A stretch of DNA of 64,000 nucleotides, from the NCBI GenBank assembly GCA_014360005.1, contig JACIYI010000008.1, forward strand, positions 1 to 64,000. The letters run 5' to 3'. The notes below the pieces were generated by a model, which was not told the DNA's origin, made no database searches, and saw nothing but the letters and a program-made list of their open reading frames with translations. The position numbers and the translations under genes are program-made. Positions within the stretch are counted from its first letter, which is position 1, and every line of letters starts with the position of its first letter. This DNA is from Candidatus Aminicenantota bacterium (GTDB lineage: Bacteria; Acidobacteriota; Aminicenantia; Aminicenantales; Saccharicenantaceae). This document shows positions 8,255-17,911 of the stretch, piece by piece.

Positions 8255-9262
8255 TCAGGACTTGAATTCAAGTTTGACACCTGGTACAACCCAGTCAATG
8301 TGCACCGGAACGTCGTTTTGCCCGCCCATGCCTTGGCTGTTGCCGTTGGCAAAATGAGCCGAGCCGAAAATTTTTTCCGCTACCAGGGTGTTCCATCCCT
8401 TTTTCGCTACGTACTCGCCAGTGATGTTGGGGTTGGTGCCAATTCCCAGCTCAGCCACAACGTCAAAGTCCTTTCCGCCGAAAATAAGGGGCTTAATTTC
8501 CTTTTCAGCATACTGCTGAGCTTCCTCGGTTTCGCCTTTTACCTCCACAAACCTTCCTTTTTCTATGAAAAATTTCAGCCTGAACTTAAGCGGGCCTGCT
8601 CCGCCCCACCCAGCCGGCACGGTAAAGAAGCCATTAGTGTTTCCTTCCTGAACCGGCACCACATAGGCTTCAGCTCCAGGCAGGTTGCCAAACTTCCCGG
8701 GTTCGGTCAGCAGTCCGCTGGAAACATGGACTAGGGTCGGGTCAATCTCAACAGTTATATCGGTATCTGCGGCGACCACTCTTACGAAGCGACTCTGTCT
8801 GAGCTTTTCTGCCACGGCCACGGTTTCCTGGTGAAGCCGCTTGTAATCCACGTCCATCGGCCCGCCTTCTTCAAACATTTCCAGGGTGAAACCGGGCATG
8901 CTGGCCACGCGGGAGCCTTTTTCAGACTGGGTTTTCCGGAATTTGGTGTGAGTCAGGGAAAAGACCGTTGGCAGGAAAATAATTTCTTTAAAGCCAATTT
9001 TTTCATAAAGTTCAGGTGTGGCGTCCACTCCGCTACGTGGCTCTTCAGGCACATAACTCAAGAGTTCCGCGTCCACCCCCCCAGCCTTCTTAAAAACTTC
9101 ATACATCCTGTGGCACAGGGCAGCTGAATCTTCAAACTTCTGGCGGAATTTTTCCTCAAACTTCGGGTTCCATTCCTGCATAACTACAGCTACCCTTTCT
9201 CCTTCTTTGTATCCCAGGTTGACTCTTAAGGCATTTAGGATGGCCTGATCAATTTTGTTCAT
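8255..9262 (-). CDS. M29-type metallo-aminopeptidase
   Basis: A 335-residue protein resembling the thermophilic aminopeptidase family M29 (AmpS/AmpT). Supporting segments are NLPGAEAYVVPVQEG (a metal-ligand region, although the usual second E is V here), a late E in VVAELGIGTNPN, and the C-terminal AHFANGNSQGMGGQNDVPVH. That last run resembles the H-x-A-x-G motif with conserved H and D near the end. No signal peptide, so it is cytosolic. It is shorter than the usual 410 residues, lacking part of the N-terminal domain. ATG at 9262 has a GGGAG site. Divalent-metal exopeptidase activity is inferred; some short family members are annotated leucyl aminopeptidase. Confidence 0.75.
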   Translation of the reverse strand: MNKIDQAILNALRVNLGYKEGERVAVVMQEWNPKFEEKFRQKFEDSAALCHRMYEVFKKAGGVDAELLSYVPEEPRSGVDATPELYEKIGFKEIIFLPTVFSLTHTKFRKTQSEKGSRVASMPGFTLEMFEEGGPMDVDYKRLHQETVAVAEKLRQSRFVRVVAADTDITVEIDPTLVHVSSGLLTEPGKFGNLPGAEAYVVPVQEGNTNGFFTVPAGWGGAGPLKFRLKFFIEKGRFVEVKGETEEAQQYAEKEIKPLIFGGKDFDVVAELGIGTNPNITGEYVAKKGWNTLVAEKIFGSAHFANGNSQGMGGQNDVPVHIDWVVPGVKLEFKS

Positions 9263-9389
9263 TTTTTTCTCCCTTAATATTTTGTTTTAGTTTTCTTTCT
9301 TTATCCTTTTTTTCTCGTCTAATTCTAATTAATTGTTTTAGCAATCCATTCTTAAAACTTTTCGCCAGGCTGACCGACTCGCTCAATTA

Positions 9390-11462
9390 TCAAGCTTCTT
9401 CTTTATGTTCCTTCTTTAGAGAGCGCCATACTAAAAAAAGCCCCAGGGCCGTTATCCCGACCAAGCTGAGCAGGTAAGAGGGACTGGAAAAAACATGAAG
9501 AATTTTCACCTCCGCGAAGGCCAGAGTGGCAAAGAAAATCCCGATGATGGCCTCTCCGGCTATCAGGCCCGAAGCCAGCAGGGTGCCCTGGTTGCTGACC
9601 CGCTCTTTTCCGGCTGGTTCCAGCTTTCTCTTTTCTATGGCTTTTTCCAGAATTCCTTTGAAGACCCCGCCCAGAAAGATGGCAAAAGAGGTGTCAATAG
9701 GTAGATACATTCCGACGGCTATGAGCATCGGGCTTCGGACCTGCATCAGAATAAGGGCAAAGCCCATAAACATCCCCGCCAGGATCAGTATCCACTCTGT
9801 TTTCCGCTCAAAAATTCCTCTGGCCACAGCAGCCATCAGGCTGGCCTGGGGAGCTGGAATTTTTTCTCCACCGAGGCCGGCCCGGGTTTTCAGGATTTCA
9901 TTCTGAACTTCAGGGCTCAGGGCTTTGATTTCCTCAAGGTTGTAAGTTCTGGCTTCTAAGTCTTTGTGAGTTCCGTCATAATAGATTTCAGTCACGCCGG
10001 CCTTCTCCAGCTCGGTCAGCTTGAGAGAAACGGTTTGTTTGATGTTTCCTAAATGAAGCACTGACAGCACGAAAAACATAACCAGAGCCGCGGCCGTCAC
10101 TCCAAAAATATCTCCAACCTGCATTTTCCAGGGGGTGCAGCCCAGGAAATGACCGGCCTTAAGGTCCTGCATCATCTCGCCGGCCACTGAAACTGAAACG
10201 CAGGTGAAAGCAGCTACAATCAAAACGGCTGAAATGCCGCTCGGTCCCTGAAGCCCGAACAGGACCATAATGAAGGCCACGATTATCAAAACCGAAACGG
10301 TCAGCCCGCTGGTCGGGTTGCTGCTTACCCCGATAATTCCCACCAGGTAACCGGAAACGGCGGCAAACACAAAACCCAGGATGACCATCAGCAGAACTGC
10401 GGTTAAGGAAGCTGGCACATTCTGGGCGTAGCGGTTGAAGACAAAAAAGACGATGACGGCTACGGTGATTGTGGTCAGCAGGGCCCATTTTATGTTCAGG
10501 TCACGTTCGGTTCTGGGGAGCAAATCCGCTTCGCCTTTCTTCTGTTTGAAAACCGTGGAGAAAGAACCGGCGATGCCTTCAACCAGGTTTTTCCTCATCT
10601 TAAACAGAGTATAAAAAGCACCTACCAGCATCCCGCCGATAGCGATGTAGCGGACATAGTCCCGCCAGACCCGGATTATTTCGGCCGTCCAGTCGGACAC
10701 GGCTCCCAGGTCGTGGTAGTTCATGAAGAAAGCCAGGATGGGAGCCAGAAGTCCCCAGGCCAGCACCCCTCCGCTGAAGTTAATGGAAGCCAGCCTCGGA
10801 CCGATGATAAAGCCGACTCCAAGAAAGGCCGGGCTGGCTTCGGGACCACGGACCAGGAGCGAAGCCTTGCCCACTCGAACCAGCCTCTGAAATTTGAGGG
10901 CGATGAGCTTAAATTCGGTCAGGCAGGTAAACAGGGCGCCCAGCCCCATACCCGTGAGCAAGTGGCCCGTGCCGCGGGCTCCTTTCTGACCGGCTTTGTG
11001 GATTTCGGCCGCAGCCACAGATTCTGGAAAAGGGAGCTCCGGGTTGCCGGTCAGAATACGGCGGGTAATGGTAACGAACATAATCCCGAGAATTCCGCCA
11101 ACTATGAGAATCAGGGTAGCCATCAGGTAATTTTCAAATCGGTAGAACGGAAACCAGATGCCAGTGATGAAAAAGGCCGGCAGGGTAAAGATTGCTCCGG
11201 AAGCCACATTGCCGCCTATTGAGCCAACTGTTCTGGCGGTGTTTTCTTCCAGAATTGTCCCGCGGAAAGCTTTGATTACGGCCATTCCCACCACCGCCGT
11301 GGTGTAAGTGGCGGCGATGGTCATTCCAGCCTTGAGCCCAAGGTAAGCGTTGGCTGCACCCATGAAAGCGGCCAGGATGACCCCGAGCAGAACTGCCCTC
11401 AGGGTGAATTCTTTGACGCTGACTTCGGGCGGGACCACCGGCTTGAAAGAGCTTCCTTCCAT
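9390..11462 (-). CDS. OPT family oligopeptide transporter
   Basis: A 690-residue polytopic membrane protein. The N-terminal half begins EFTLRAVLLGVILAAFMGAANAYLGLKAG, the family signature (shown here in two parts: EFTLRAVLLGVILAAF and MGAANAYLGLKAG). It contains NIKWALLTT, many glycine-rich helices and a C-terminal GEAIIGIFFATLAF. OPT proteins are proton-coupled importers of oligopeptides or metal chelates. The frame is open much further upstream (to 12095), but that extension would overlap the divergent VOC gene. The ATG at 11462 has AAAGGAG 8 bp upstream and gives the family's normal length. With the neighbouring peptidases it suggests peptide scavenging. Confidence 0.88.
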   Translation of the reverse strand: MEGSSFKPVVPPEVSVKEFTLRAVLLGVILAAFMGAANAYLGLKAGMTIAATYTTAVVGMAVIKAFRGTILEENTARTVGSIGGNVASGAIFTLPAFFITGIWFPFYRFENYLMATLILIVGGILGIMFVTITRRILTGNPELPFPESVAAAEIHKAGQKGARGTGHLLTGMGLGALFTCLTEFKLIALKFQRLVRVGKASLLVRGPEASPAFLGVGFIIGPRLASINFSGGVLAWGLLAPILAFFMNYHDLGAVSDWTAEIIRVWRDYVRYIAIGGMLVGAFYTLFKMRKNLVEGIAGSFSTVFKQKKGEADLLPRTERDLNIKWALLTTITVAVIVFFVFNRYAQNVPASLTAVLLMVILGFVFAAVSGYLVGIIGVSSNPTSGLTVSVLIIVAFIMVLFGLQGPSGISAVLIVAAFTCVSVSVAGEMMQDLKAGHFLGCTPWKMQVGDIFGVTAAALVMFFVLSVLHLGNIKQTVSLKLTELEKAGVTEIYYDGTHKDLEARTYNLEEIKALSPEVQNEILKTRAGLGGEKIPAPQASLMAAVARGIFERKTEWILILAGMFMGFALILMQVRSPMLIAVGMYLPIDTSFAIFLGGVFKGILEKAIEKRKLEPAGKERVSNQGTLLASGLIAGEAIIGIFFATLAFAEVKILHVFSSPSYLLSLVGITALGLFLVWRSLKKEHKEEA

Positions 11463-11723
11463 TTTTCCAGCTCCTTTGCTTTGATTTTTATGGTTGATTA
11501 AAATCCTGTCTTTTGGCAGCTCATAAGCAGTCCAGTAGCGCTGTATTATTCTGGGAACGCCTGTATAATAAAAAACAATGTTCTTTTCAGTCAACGAGAA
11601 AATTGATGACAAATCAGGAGGCGAAGTGACGCAGGTCTGTCCTTGACTGCCCGGTTCTTGACAGCCATCCGCTGTCCGGGGTATCAATGAGGGCGAAGAC
11701 CAAAGGAGGCGAAGGAGGTTCCG

Positions 11724-12254
11724 ATGAAAGCGACTCGAGTCGTGCTTCTTATGCTGGCGATTTTTGCGGTCGGGGTGCTCTGGGGTAAGCTTTCGCCGAG
11801 TACTTCGGCCAAACTGCTTGGCACGGATGAAATGGTTCAGGTTGGAATTGTGGTTAAAGACATAGAGAAAGCTTCCCGCGCTTACGCTGAGATTCTGGGC
11901 ATGGAAGTTCCGGCCTGGTTCCTTACCGATACAGTTGATAAGGCTCACACCGAATTTCGTGGTAAGCCTTCCGAGGCCAGGGCCAAACTGGCTTTTTTCA
12001 AGCTCAAGAACATCACTCTTGAGCTCATTGAACCTGTGGGCGGACCGAGCACCTGGCGCGAATTCCTTGAAGAGCACGGCCAGGGTGTCCATCATGTAGC
12101 TTTTGAAGTAAAGGGAATGGATGAGAAGATCAGGCTGCTCGCTGAGCGCGGTATTCCTCTGCTTCAGAAGGGTGATTACGAGGGCGGTCGTTATGCTTAT
12201 GTTGACGGCACCGGGCGCCTGGCGGTCATCCTGGAACTGCTTGAGAACTTTTAA
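11724..12254 (+). CDS. VOC (glyoxalase/dioxygenase-fold) protein with N-terminal signal/anchor
   Basis: A 176-residue protein. Hydrophobic N-terminus (VVLLMLAIFAVGVLWG) suggests a signal peptide or anchor. The rest is a single VOC domain: two beta-alpha-beta-beta-beta modules with VQVGIVVKDIEKASRAYAEI at the first and GVHHVAFEVKGMDEKI at the second. Metal ligand positions are plausible in HHVAFEV, ITLELIEP and LAVILELLE. Closest known reactions are methylmalonyl-CoA epimerase and glyoxalase I, but an exported version is unusual and its substrate is unknown. A double purine-rich RBS (GGAGGCGAAGGAGG) precedes the ATG. It is divergent from the OPT gene. Confidence 0.78.
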   Translation: MKATRVVLLMLAIFAVGVLWGKLSPSTSAKLLGTDEMVQVGIVVKDIEKASRAYAEILGMEVPAWFLTDTVDKAHTEFRGKPSEARAKLAFFKLKNITLELIEPVGGPSTWREFLEEHGQGVHHVAFEVKGMDEKIRLLAERGIPLLQKGDYEGGRYAYVDGTGRLAVILELLENF

Positions 12255-12314
12255 GTAAGCCTAGTGCTATCAATGCCCAGGGAAATTAATCAACCCGGGT
12301 TCAGTTTTTCTCAA

Positions 12315-13156
12315 TCATTCGCTTATCTCGGCTAGCTTAACGCCATTCCAGAAGTTGAATTTTCTAAATCTAATACGCGTTGGCATATCGGTCAGGTTGG
12401 TACCCATCTCAGGCAAGAGACCGGCTTCTGGTGCCCAGCTCCAGATTTTTATCAATTCCATTTGTAGATATTGCATGAGTTCGAGATCCACCGCTTTTCC
12501 GCCCCATTCCAGGCCCAGGTTAAAACTCTGTCCCAGGTTGAGCAGGGGTTCCATACTTTCAGCTGGCCGGAAAGGCATTCTTATTTCAATAAACAGGTCT
12601 TCCTTGTTGGAATTCATCCGGAAAATAGCCTTTTCCATACGTTCTCCTTTAGCTTCTTCCATTCTTTTCTTCATAACTTTGCCGATGGGCTTGCCGTCAT
12701 ACAATTGGATAAACTTAGCTAAGCGCATTTTCTCTTTTTGTTCTTCTGGGATGATCTGGCCTGAAGCCTCAAGCTCGGCGATGGCTTCTTCGGGACTTAC
12801 CCTTCTCTGAACAAAGAAATAGCCGATATCTTTGTTCTCTTTTCCCGCGGGGCTAAGATAGACTGTTATCCCGGTGATAAGGCCCTGCAGCCCTGGTTCA
12901 CGCATTATTCTCCCCGGTTCTTTAACCACTAGCGCCAGGTAAAGATGTCTGCTGTCATTAGCTACGGCGTAATCTACCCGGACTTTCTTGATGCTATGGA
13001 AAGCATTTAAGTCCCAGTCGTCTACTAGCCCATCAATTTTCTTGGGTTCCTTGCAGGCCAGGCTGTTGATGTCTTGGCCTGACAGGCGCGGTACAAGGTA
13101 AAGAGAAGTGATTATCAATATGATAATCACGGTCCATAATTTATGTTTTTTCACCA
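12315..13156 (-). CDS. exported protein with CBM9/DOMON-like beta-sandwich
   Basis: A 280-residue secreted protein of unknown function. The start at ATG 13156 is chosen because GGAGG lies just upstream and a signal peptide (MVKKHKLWTVIIILIITSLY) follows directly. The mature N-terminus, KKIDGLVDDWDLNAF and later YAVANDSRHLYLALVVK, is the pattern of family 9 carbohydrate-binding-like sandwiches often found at the edges of large secreted proteins. No catalytic motif is visible. It may bind sugars or act as a periplasmic or outer-membrane accessory protein. Frame extends further 5' but without a credible start. Confidence 0.6.
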
Positions 13157-13472
13157 TCAACCCTCCTTCAGGAGATTTTTTTTCTTGTTTGAGGTCATCA
13201 TAATTAAAAGGACAATTTACGAACGAAAGGTTGGTATATCTGAGAAGAACTTGATAATTTTCTCTTGCAGGAGACAAGTTTTGTGGTGCTGACAGTTTAA
13301 CGGCTCTTCCCCTCATTACTCAATATTTCCGCTGCAGAAAAATGGTAAAACAAATAAAAATTAGCTGTCAATACTTAGCTTCTTTCGGGTGAGGATGTAG
13401 CGTTCTGGCTACTGGAAAATTTACGATGGTTCGTTTTTCAGATCAAATTATTAGAATTCTTATACACTTGCG

Positions 13473-13501
13473 TTGATTTATTAGGCCTTTTGACTTATAA
13501 A
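13473..13501 (+). promoter_or_regulatory. predicted promoter of the SbcD/YhaN-like operon
   Basis: TTGATT (13473-13478), a 17-bp spacer and TATAAA (13496-13501) lie 43 bp upstream of the ATG at 13545. The rest of the 388-bp gap (13157-13544) shows nothing else recognisable. Confidence 0.4.
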
Positions 13502-13544
13502 AAAGAGTAAAAAGTTTTTTGATTATGTTTTCACGGGGGAGACG

Positions 13545-14633
13545 ATGAAAATAGCCATCACGGCTGACGTTCATCTACGAAGCCGGCAGGAAACGCCAGA
13601 GCGCTACGCCGCCCTGGAGAATATCTTTAGCCAGTGTGAGAGAGAGGGCCTGGCGCAGGTTTTCATTCTGGGCGACCTTTTTGACCGGGACTTCAACAAC
13701 TACCACGATTTTGATGAGCTGTGCCGGAGACAGTCTGGACTAAAAATTACTGTGCTGCCAGGAAACCACGACAGCGGGCTAAAAAGAAAGTATTTTACAG
13801 CTGAAAAGATCAGGGTCATGGAAGAGCCGCTTCTGGAAGCTGCTGGCGAAGGGGCTAAGGGCAGCAAACAGAAAATTAATTTTTTGTTCATCCCTTGCGA
13901 TTCAGGGCTCAGCTTGGATGAAGCCCTGGAAGTCTTCACCAGAAATCAGGAGCCGGGCCGGTTTATTCTTTTCGGCCACGGAGACTGGCTCTCAGGCACG
14001 CGCTCAGCCAATGCCTATGAGCAGGGCTTTTATATGCCGCTCAGCCAGCGGGCGCTGGAAAAATTTTCACCACTAAGGGTTTTCCTGGGTCATATTCACC
14101 AGGTGGACCAGAGACTGGACCGGGCTGTGGTTTATCCTGGTTCTCCTTGTGGTCTGGATATCAACGAGACAGGAAAAAGAAGATTTCTTATTTATGACAC
14201 GGAGGAGAATCGGGTTGAATCAAGGGAAGTGATTTCACCGGTGATCTATTTCATTGAAACGCTTCTCGCCCTGCCTGTGGGTGATGAGCTTTCCCGGTTG
14301 CAGGAATTAATCAGAAAAATGATTGAAGGTTGGGAATTGGCTAAGGAGGATCTGAAGAAGGTTAAGCTTCGTCTTAAGGTCAGGGGTTTTACGAGGAACA
14401 AAGAAGCCCTGGCTAGGTTTATTCAACAGGAGATTAGCGACCGGGGCCTTTCTTTTTTTGATGAGACCGGAGCAGATTTTTCTGAGCTTAAGATAACCGC
14501 TGATGAGTCGGAAGCCCGCCTTCTTCTTTTAAGCCAGCTTCAGAGAAAGCTTGAACAGGTGGACCTGAGCAGGTTTCAGGCATCAAGCGATGAGGTGCTG
14601 GAAAAGGCGGCTGAGATTATTTTCGGGGGATGA
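13545..14633 (+). CDS. SbcD/YhaO-like metallophosphoesterase nuclease subunit
   Basis: A 362-residue calcineurin-like phosphoesterase with all five motifs in order: ADVHLRS (D8, H10), LGDLFDRD, PGNHDSG, FGHGDW and LGHIHQVD. These residues bind two Mn ions in SbcD/Mre11 nucleases. The C-terminal third is a helical cap. The gene overlaps the next one by 4 bp (ATGA), the standard arrangement for an Mre11-Rad50 type pair, and that partner is a YhaN-like ATPase. The expected role is DNA end processing and double-strand break repair. Whether the pair is housekeeping or defensive is not settled, since it borders a genomic island. Confidence 0.88.
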   Translation: MKIAITADVHLRSRQETPERYAALENIFSQCEREGLAQVFILGDLFDRDFNNYHDFDELCRRQSGLKITVLPGNHDSGLKRKYFTAEKIRVMEEPLLEAAGEGAKGSKQKINFLFIPCDSGLSLDEALEVFTRNQEPGRFILFGHGDWLSGTRSANAYEQGFYMPLSQRALEKFSPLRVFLGHIHQVDQRLDRAVVYPGSPCGLDINETGKRRFLIYDTEENRVESREVISPVIYFIETLLALPVGDELSRLQELIRKMIEGWELAKEDLKKVKLRLKVRGFTRNKEALARFIQQEISDRGLSFFDETGADFSELKITADESEARLLLLSQLQRKLEQVDLSRFQASSDEVLEKAAEIIFGG

Positions 14634-17347
14634 TAACCATGGGTCTCAGAATAAGCGAAATTCACCTGAGTGAGTGCGGGCCACTGCCCAGGCAATCATG
14701 GAAGGAACTGGAAACAAAAGACCTGGTGCTGATTTATGGTAAAAACGAGTCCGGAAAATCCTTCCTGATTGACCTGCTCCTCAACTCGCTTTTTAAAAAT
14801 AAGAGGGACTGGGGCTATGTCAGAAGCGAAGTTAACGGCAGGGTAGTTCTGACCGCTTCTTTAGCCAGGCCCGATGGCGTTGGGACCGGGCAATTAGAAT
14901 TCGCCACCAGGGGCAGGTCGAAAAAAAAGCTTGAGGATTATCTCATAGAACTTCCGGGCGCCGGTCTTCCGGCCGAGCTGGCCAGGCTGCTGGTGGTTCG
15001 GGCCGGGGAAGTAGAAATCATTCGCGACAAGCATGGGCTAACGGTTGAGTTTTTAAAGAACCTTTTTTCCCAGAAGCGGGTTATCAGCGAGATTGGCAGT
15101 AAAATTCCGCCTAGTATCAAAGAAGGAGAAATCCTGGAAGCCGAAGGCCGGATAAACATTGTGGCCAGGGCAGGCGAGGCCAGAGATTATCAAAACTTGT
15201 CTGAGAAACTAAAAGCGCTGAATAATCTTCTGGCTGAAGTCAGCGAAAAATACGAACTGGGAGAGCTTAAAACCCTCAACGTGAAAAAGAAGGAGCTGGA
15301 AGGAAAGAAATCCCGGCTGGAACTGGCCCGGCGTCACCAGGCCTTTTTACTAGCCAAAGAAGTGGCGGAAACACAGAAAAAGCTGGAAAGCCTGCCGGCT
15401 GAAGAAGATTTGTCCAGGATTAAAGCTAAGATTGATGAATTCAAGCAGAAAAACAGGGAGGCAGCCCAGCTTAGCGTGCAAATCAAAAAACTGGAGGAAG
15501 AGCTAAGAGATAAAGTAAAAGTTGATCAGCATTTTAATCTTCAAGAAAGAGCCAGGCAATATAAAGCGCAAATACTCTGGCGAGAAAAGAAGCAAAAAGA
15601 GGAAGAACTGGAAAAAATAGAAAATAACACCAAAGAGATAGATGAGCTTTACAGGAAATATTGTGAAAAAACCCTTGCCATCAAGCAAAAGGATAAGGAC
15701 CTGGAAAGCAAGAAACCGCTGGTTGAAGAATATAACTGGGTAAAGATGGCCAGAGAAAATTATTTGAAGCTAAAAGAGGCCGGCAAAAAGCCAGGTCTTC
15801 CCTTTTGGCCAGCGCTTATTATCTCTCTGTTTTCGGGCTTGGCCGGGGTGGTTTTGTTTCTGTTAAATAAGGCAGGTCTTGCGCTTCCTTTCTGGCTAGT
15901 TTGTTTACTGGGATTGATTTATTTGATGGTGCAATTCTCCCGTTCGCAGAAAGGAGAGGTGCAAACCCAAGAACTTAAAGCTATTAAAGAACAGTACCTG
16001 AAGAAATATAATCAGGAACTACTCTCTTTAACCGACCTGGATGCACGAGAAAAAAGTCTGGAAAAAGAATATTACGGGCTTGAAGCCCTCAGAAACCAGT
16101 TGGAACAGTTAAAAAACGAGTGCCGCGAACTTCTGACTGCACTGAGCATGCGAGTCCCCGGGGGGCTTTCTATGGTGGAATTGGAGGAAAAGATAGAGCG
16201 GGTGGAAAATCTGCTGGCTGAAAATAAGAAAAAAATTGAACGGCTCAGGCAAGAAATTGAGGATATAAAAGCTCGTTTTTATTCGCTTAAAGTGGAAGAG
16301 AAAGATTTTGAGTACGAAAATCCGGGGCTTGAGTTTGATAAGCAAAAATATGAGGATTTAAGAAGAAGAAAGGATAGACTTGCTCAGCGTGAAGATGATA
16401 AATCCGACAAGAATTCGACTCTGGAAAACTATAGATCTGAGCTTGGTGACCTGCGCGGCAAAATTTCTGGCTTGTTCGAACAAACCTTTGCGGAGAAAAT
16501 TGAGCCCGAGCGCTGGGAAGATAAATTGCAGGAAGTAGAGCACCAGAGAAAACAACTGGAAAATAAAATAAACAGCATGATGGGTGAGCTTAAAGGAATT
16601 GGAGTTTCCGAAGCTGATTATCTTGAAGAAGACCTGGGAGAAAACTATCAGCCGGAAAAAATGAGGGAGATAGAGAGAGAGATTGAGAAAGTATCCAGAG
16701 AAATATCCGAAAAGGATAGCAAATTACTTGAGTTGAGGACGAAAGTGGCGGCTCAGACCGGAAGCGATCGTTTAGCACCCTGGGAAACTCTGCTTGAGGC
16801 CCTTTTTAGCCAGATTGAAAACACGAGAGAAAATCTTAAAAAAGCAGAAGCTATCTTGATTTCCAGGATTTTGCTTGCTGATGTGATAAAAAATCTTGAC
16901 CGCGAAGAAACTGAAAAGGTAGAAGAAATTCTCCAGTCGCCTGAAGTCGGAGAATTGCTATTTCGACTGACTAACAAGTACAGGGATATTTACCCGAAGA
17001 ATGAAGAAAACGGGAATGAAATTCTTTTTGTATCCGATGGTGTCAACGAATTTCCCCTGGCAGACCTGAGCACGGGGGCCAGAGAGCAGGTGCTTCTGGC
17101 GCTGCGCATTGCCTTCATTAAAAAGCTGCTCAAAAATCAGAGCTGTTTTCTTATCCTGGACGATGCTTTTCAGCACACTGATTACGAGAGGCGGCCACTG
17201 GTCGTGGATACTCTGGTGGAGCTGGCCAAAGATAGCTGGCAGATTTTCTACCTGACCATGGATGACCACCTCAGAGACCTGTTTCAAAGCCGCACCTCTT
17301 TACTTGGCCCCAGGTATCATTTCATTGATCTGAATTTTTCTTCTTAG
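14630..17347 (+). CDS. YhaN/SbcC-like SMC-type ATPase with central membrane hairpin
   Basis: A 905-residue ABC-type ATPase. Walker A GKNESGKS is at 37-44, the signature LSTGAREQVLLALR is near 813 and Walker B CFLILDDAF near 838, separated by long charged coiled coils. Instead of the CxxC zinc hook of Rad50/SbcC, the middle (about 392-438) holds two hydrophobic helices (PALIISLFSGLAGVVLFLL and LPFWLVCLLGLIYLMV). The same design occurs in YhaN proteins of Firmicutes, which pair with YhaO. The complex would therefore be membrane-tethered. Start may be ATG 14630 (overlapping the upstream stop) or ATG 14639. Function is inferred as DNA-end binding and ATP-driven control of the nuclease partner. 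Confidence 0.85.
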   Translation: MITMGLRISEIHLSECGPLPRQSWKELETKDLVLIYGKNESGKSFLIDLLLNSLFKNKRDWGYVRSEVNGRVVLTASLARPDGVGTGQLEFATRGRSKKKLEDYLIELPGAGLPAELARLLVVRAGEVEIIRDKHGLTVEFLKNLFSQKRVISEIGSKIPPSIKEGEILEAEGRINIVARAGEARDYQNLSEKLKALNNLLAEVSEKYELGELKTLNVKKKELEGKKSRLELARRHQAFLLAKEVAETQKKLESLPAEEDLSRIKAKIDEFKQKNREAAQLSVQIKKLEEELRDKVKVDQHFNLQERARQYKAQILWREKKQKEEELEKIENNTKEIDELYRKYCEKTLAIKQKDKDLESKKPLVEEYNWVKMARENYLKLKEAGKKPGLPFWPALIISLFSGLAGVVLFLLNKAGLALPFWLVCLLGLIYLMVQFSRSQKGEVQTQELKAIKEQYLKKYNQELLSLTDLDAREKSLEKEYYGLEALRNQLEQLKNECRELLTALSMRVPGGLSMVELEEKIERVENLLAENKKKIERLRQEIEDIKARFYSLKVEEKDFEYENPGLEFDKQKYEDLRRRKDRLAQREDDKSDKNSTLENYRSELGDLRGKISGLFEQTFAEKIEPERWEDKLQEVEHQRKQLENKINSMMGELKGIGVSEADYLEEDLGENYQPEKMREIEREIEKVSREISEKDSKLLELRTKVAAQTGSDRLAPWETLLEALFSQIENTRENLKKAEAILISRILLADVIKNLDREETEKVEEILQSPEVGELLFRLTNKYRDIYPKNEENGNEILFVSDGVNEFPLADLSTGAREQVLLALRIAFIKKLLKNQSCFLILDDAFQHTDYERRPLVVDTLVELAKDSWQIFYLTMDDHLRDLFQSRTSLLGPRYHFIDLNFSS

Positions 17348-17437
17348 CCCGAGTACCATTTCTTAGGCCTAGGAATCAAAGCGTCGCAGTAGCTAGTCCT
17401 TCACATCGGAAAAGTTTGCGCGTAAGTATTCTGCTAT

Positions 17438-17453
17438 TGGGCGGTTAGCTCAG
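17438..17453 (+). other. 5' tRNA-Ala fragment at the left edge of the genomic island
   Basis: Sixteen bases are identical to the start of the intact tRNA-Ala at 31498-31513 (the base before the acceptor stem, the 5' acceptor strand, T8-A9 and the first half of the D arm). The match ends abruptly and no anticodon or T arm follows. It looks like a tRNA gene cut by integration or deletion. The stop codon of the excisionase-like gene lies inside it. Confidence 0.45.
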
Positions 17454-17911
17454 GGGCACATTCTTTTCATGCTCCCTATAATTATCCTGTTAAAGGCTAA
17501 TTTCCCCGAGAATAGGCCACATAAATTATCCCTCGCTTTTTTATTTTGCCCCCATTTTCCCTGGCTTTGGTCAAAAGTAGGTCTATTTTTTCTCACTGGA
17601 CGAAAAGAATGCGAACAATCCTGGTCTATGCTTTCGGAGAAATCTTTTTTATATGGGTTAAGGACCCGGCCCCCTGCGTGTTTTCGGAATCTGGCACGGT
17701 CCACTGAAAAGAAATTTCTGGCCGCAGGAATAGTATGCTGCCGGATAAATTTCTCTATTGCTTCTCTTTGGAAAAGAATCTTTCCGCCGATCTTGATGTA
17801 TTCGAGCTTCCTCCCCCTGGCCAGGTCGTAAATTGTATTCTTCCCGACCCGCAATATCTTACGGGCTTCCTGGGCCGTGAGAAGCTCGGGAAGACTAGTT
17901 TCTGGCTTCAT
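17450..17911 (-). CDS. excisionase-family (HTH_17) DNA-binding protein
   Basis: A 153-residue protein. Residues 9-60 (LLTAQEARKILRVGKNTIYD and then KIGGKILFQREAIEKFI) are the winged-helix MerR-like domain of the excisionase/HTH_17 family. The last 90 residues show no family resemblance and end within the tRNA-like fragment, so they may be read-through into formerly non-coding DNA. Excisionases normally sit beside a tyrosine recombinase and direct excision of a mobile island; no integrase exists in this window. It overlaps the upstream XRE gene by 17 bp. This suggests a control region of a decayed integrative element. Confidence 0.65.
   Translation of the reverse strand: MKPETSLPELLTAQEARKILRVGKNTIYDLARGRKLEYIKIGGKILFQREAIEKFIRQHTIPAARNFFSVDRARFRKHAGGRVLNPYKKDFSESIDQDCSHSFRPVRKNRPTFDQSQGKWGQNKKARDNLCGLFSGKLAFNRIIIGSMKRMCP

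Noticed and set aside
11463-12095. N-terminal extension of about 211 residues on the OPT transporter frame
   Set aside because: It overlaps the well-supported divergent VOC gene and shows no family features; the ATG at 11462 has a good RBS and gives normal OPT length.
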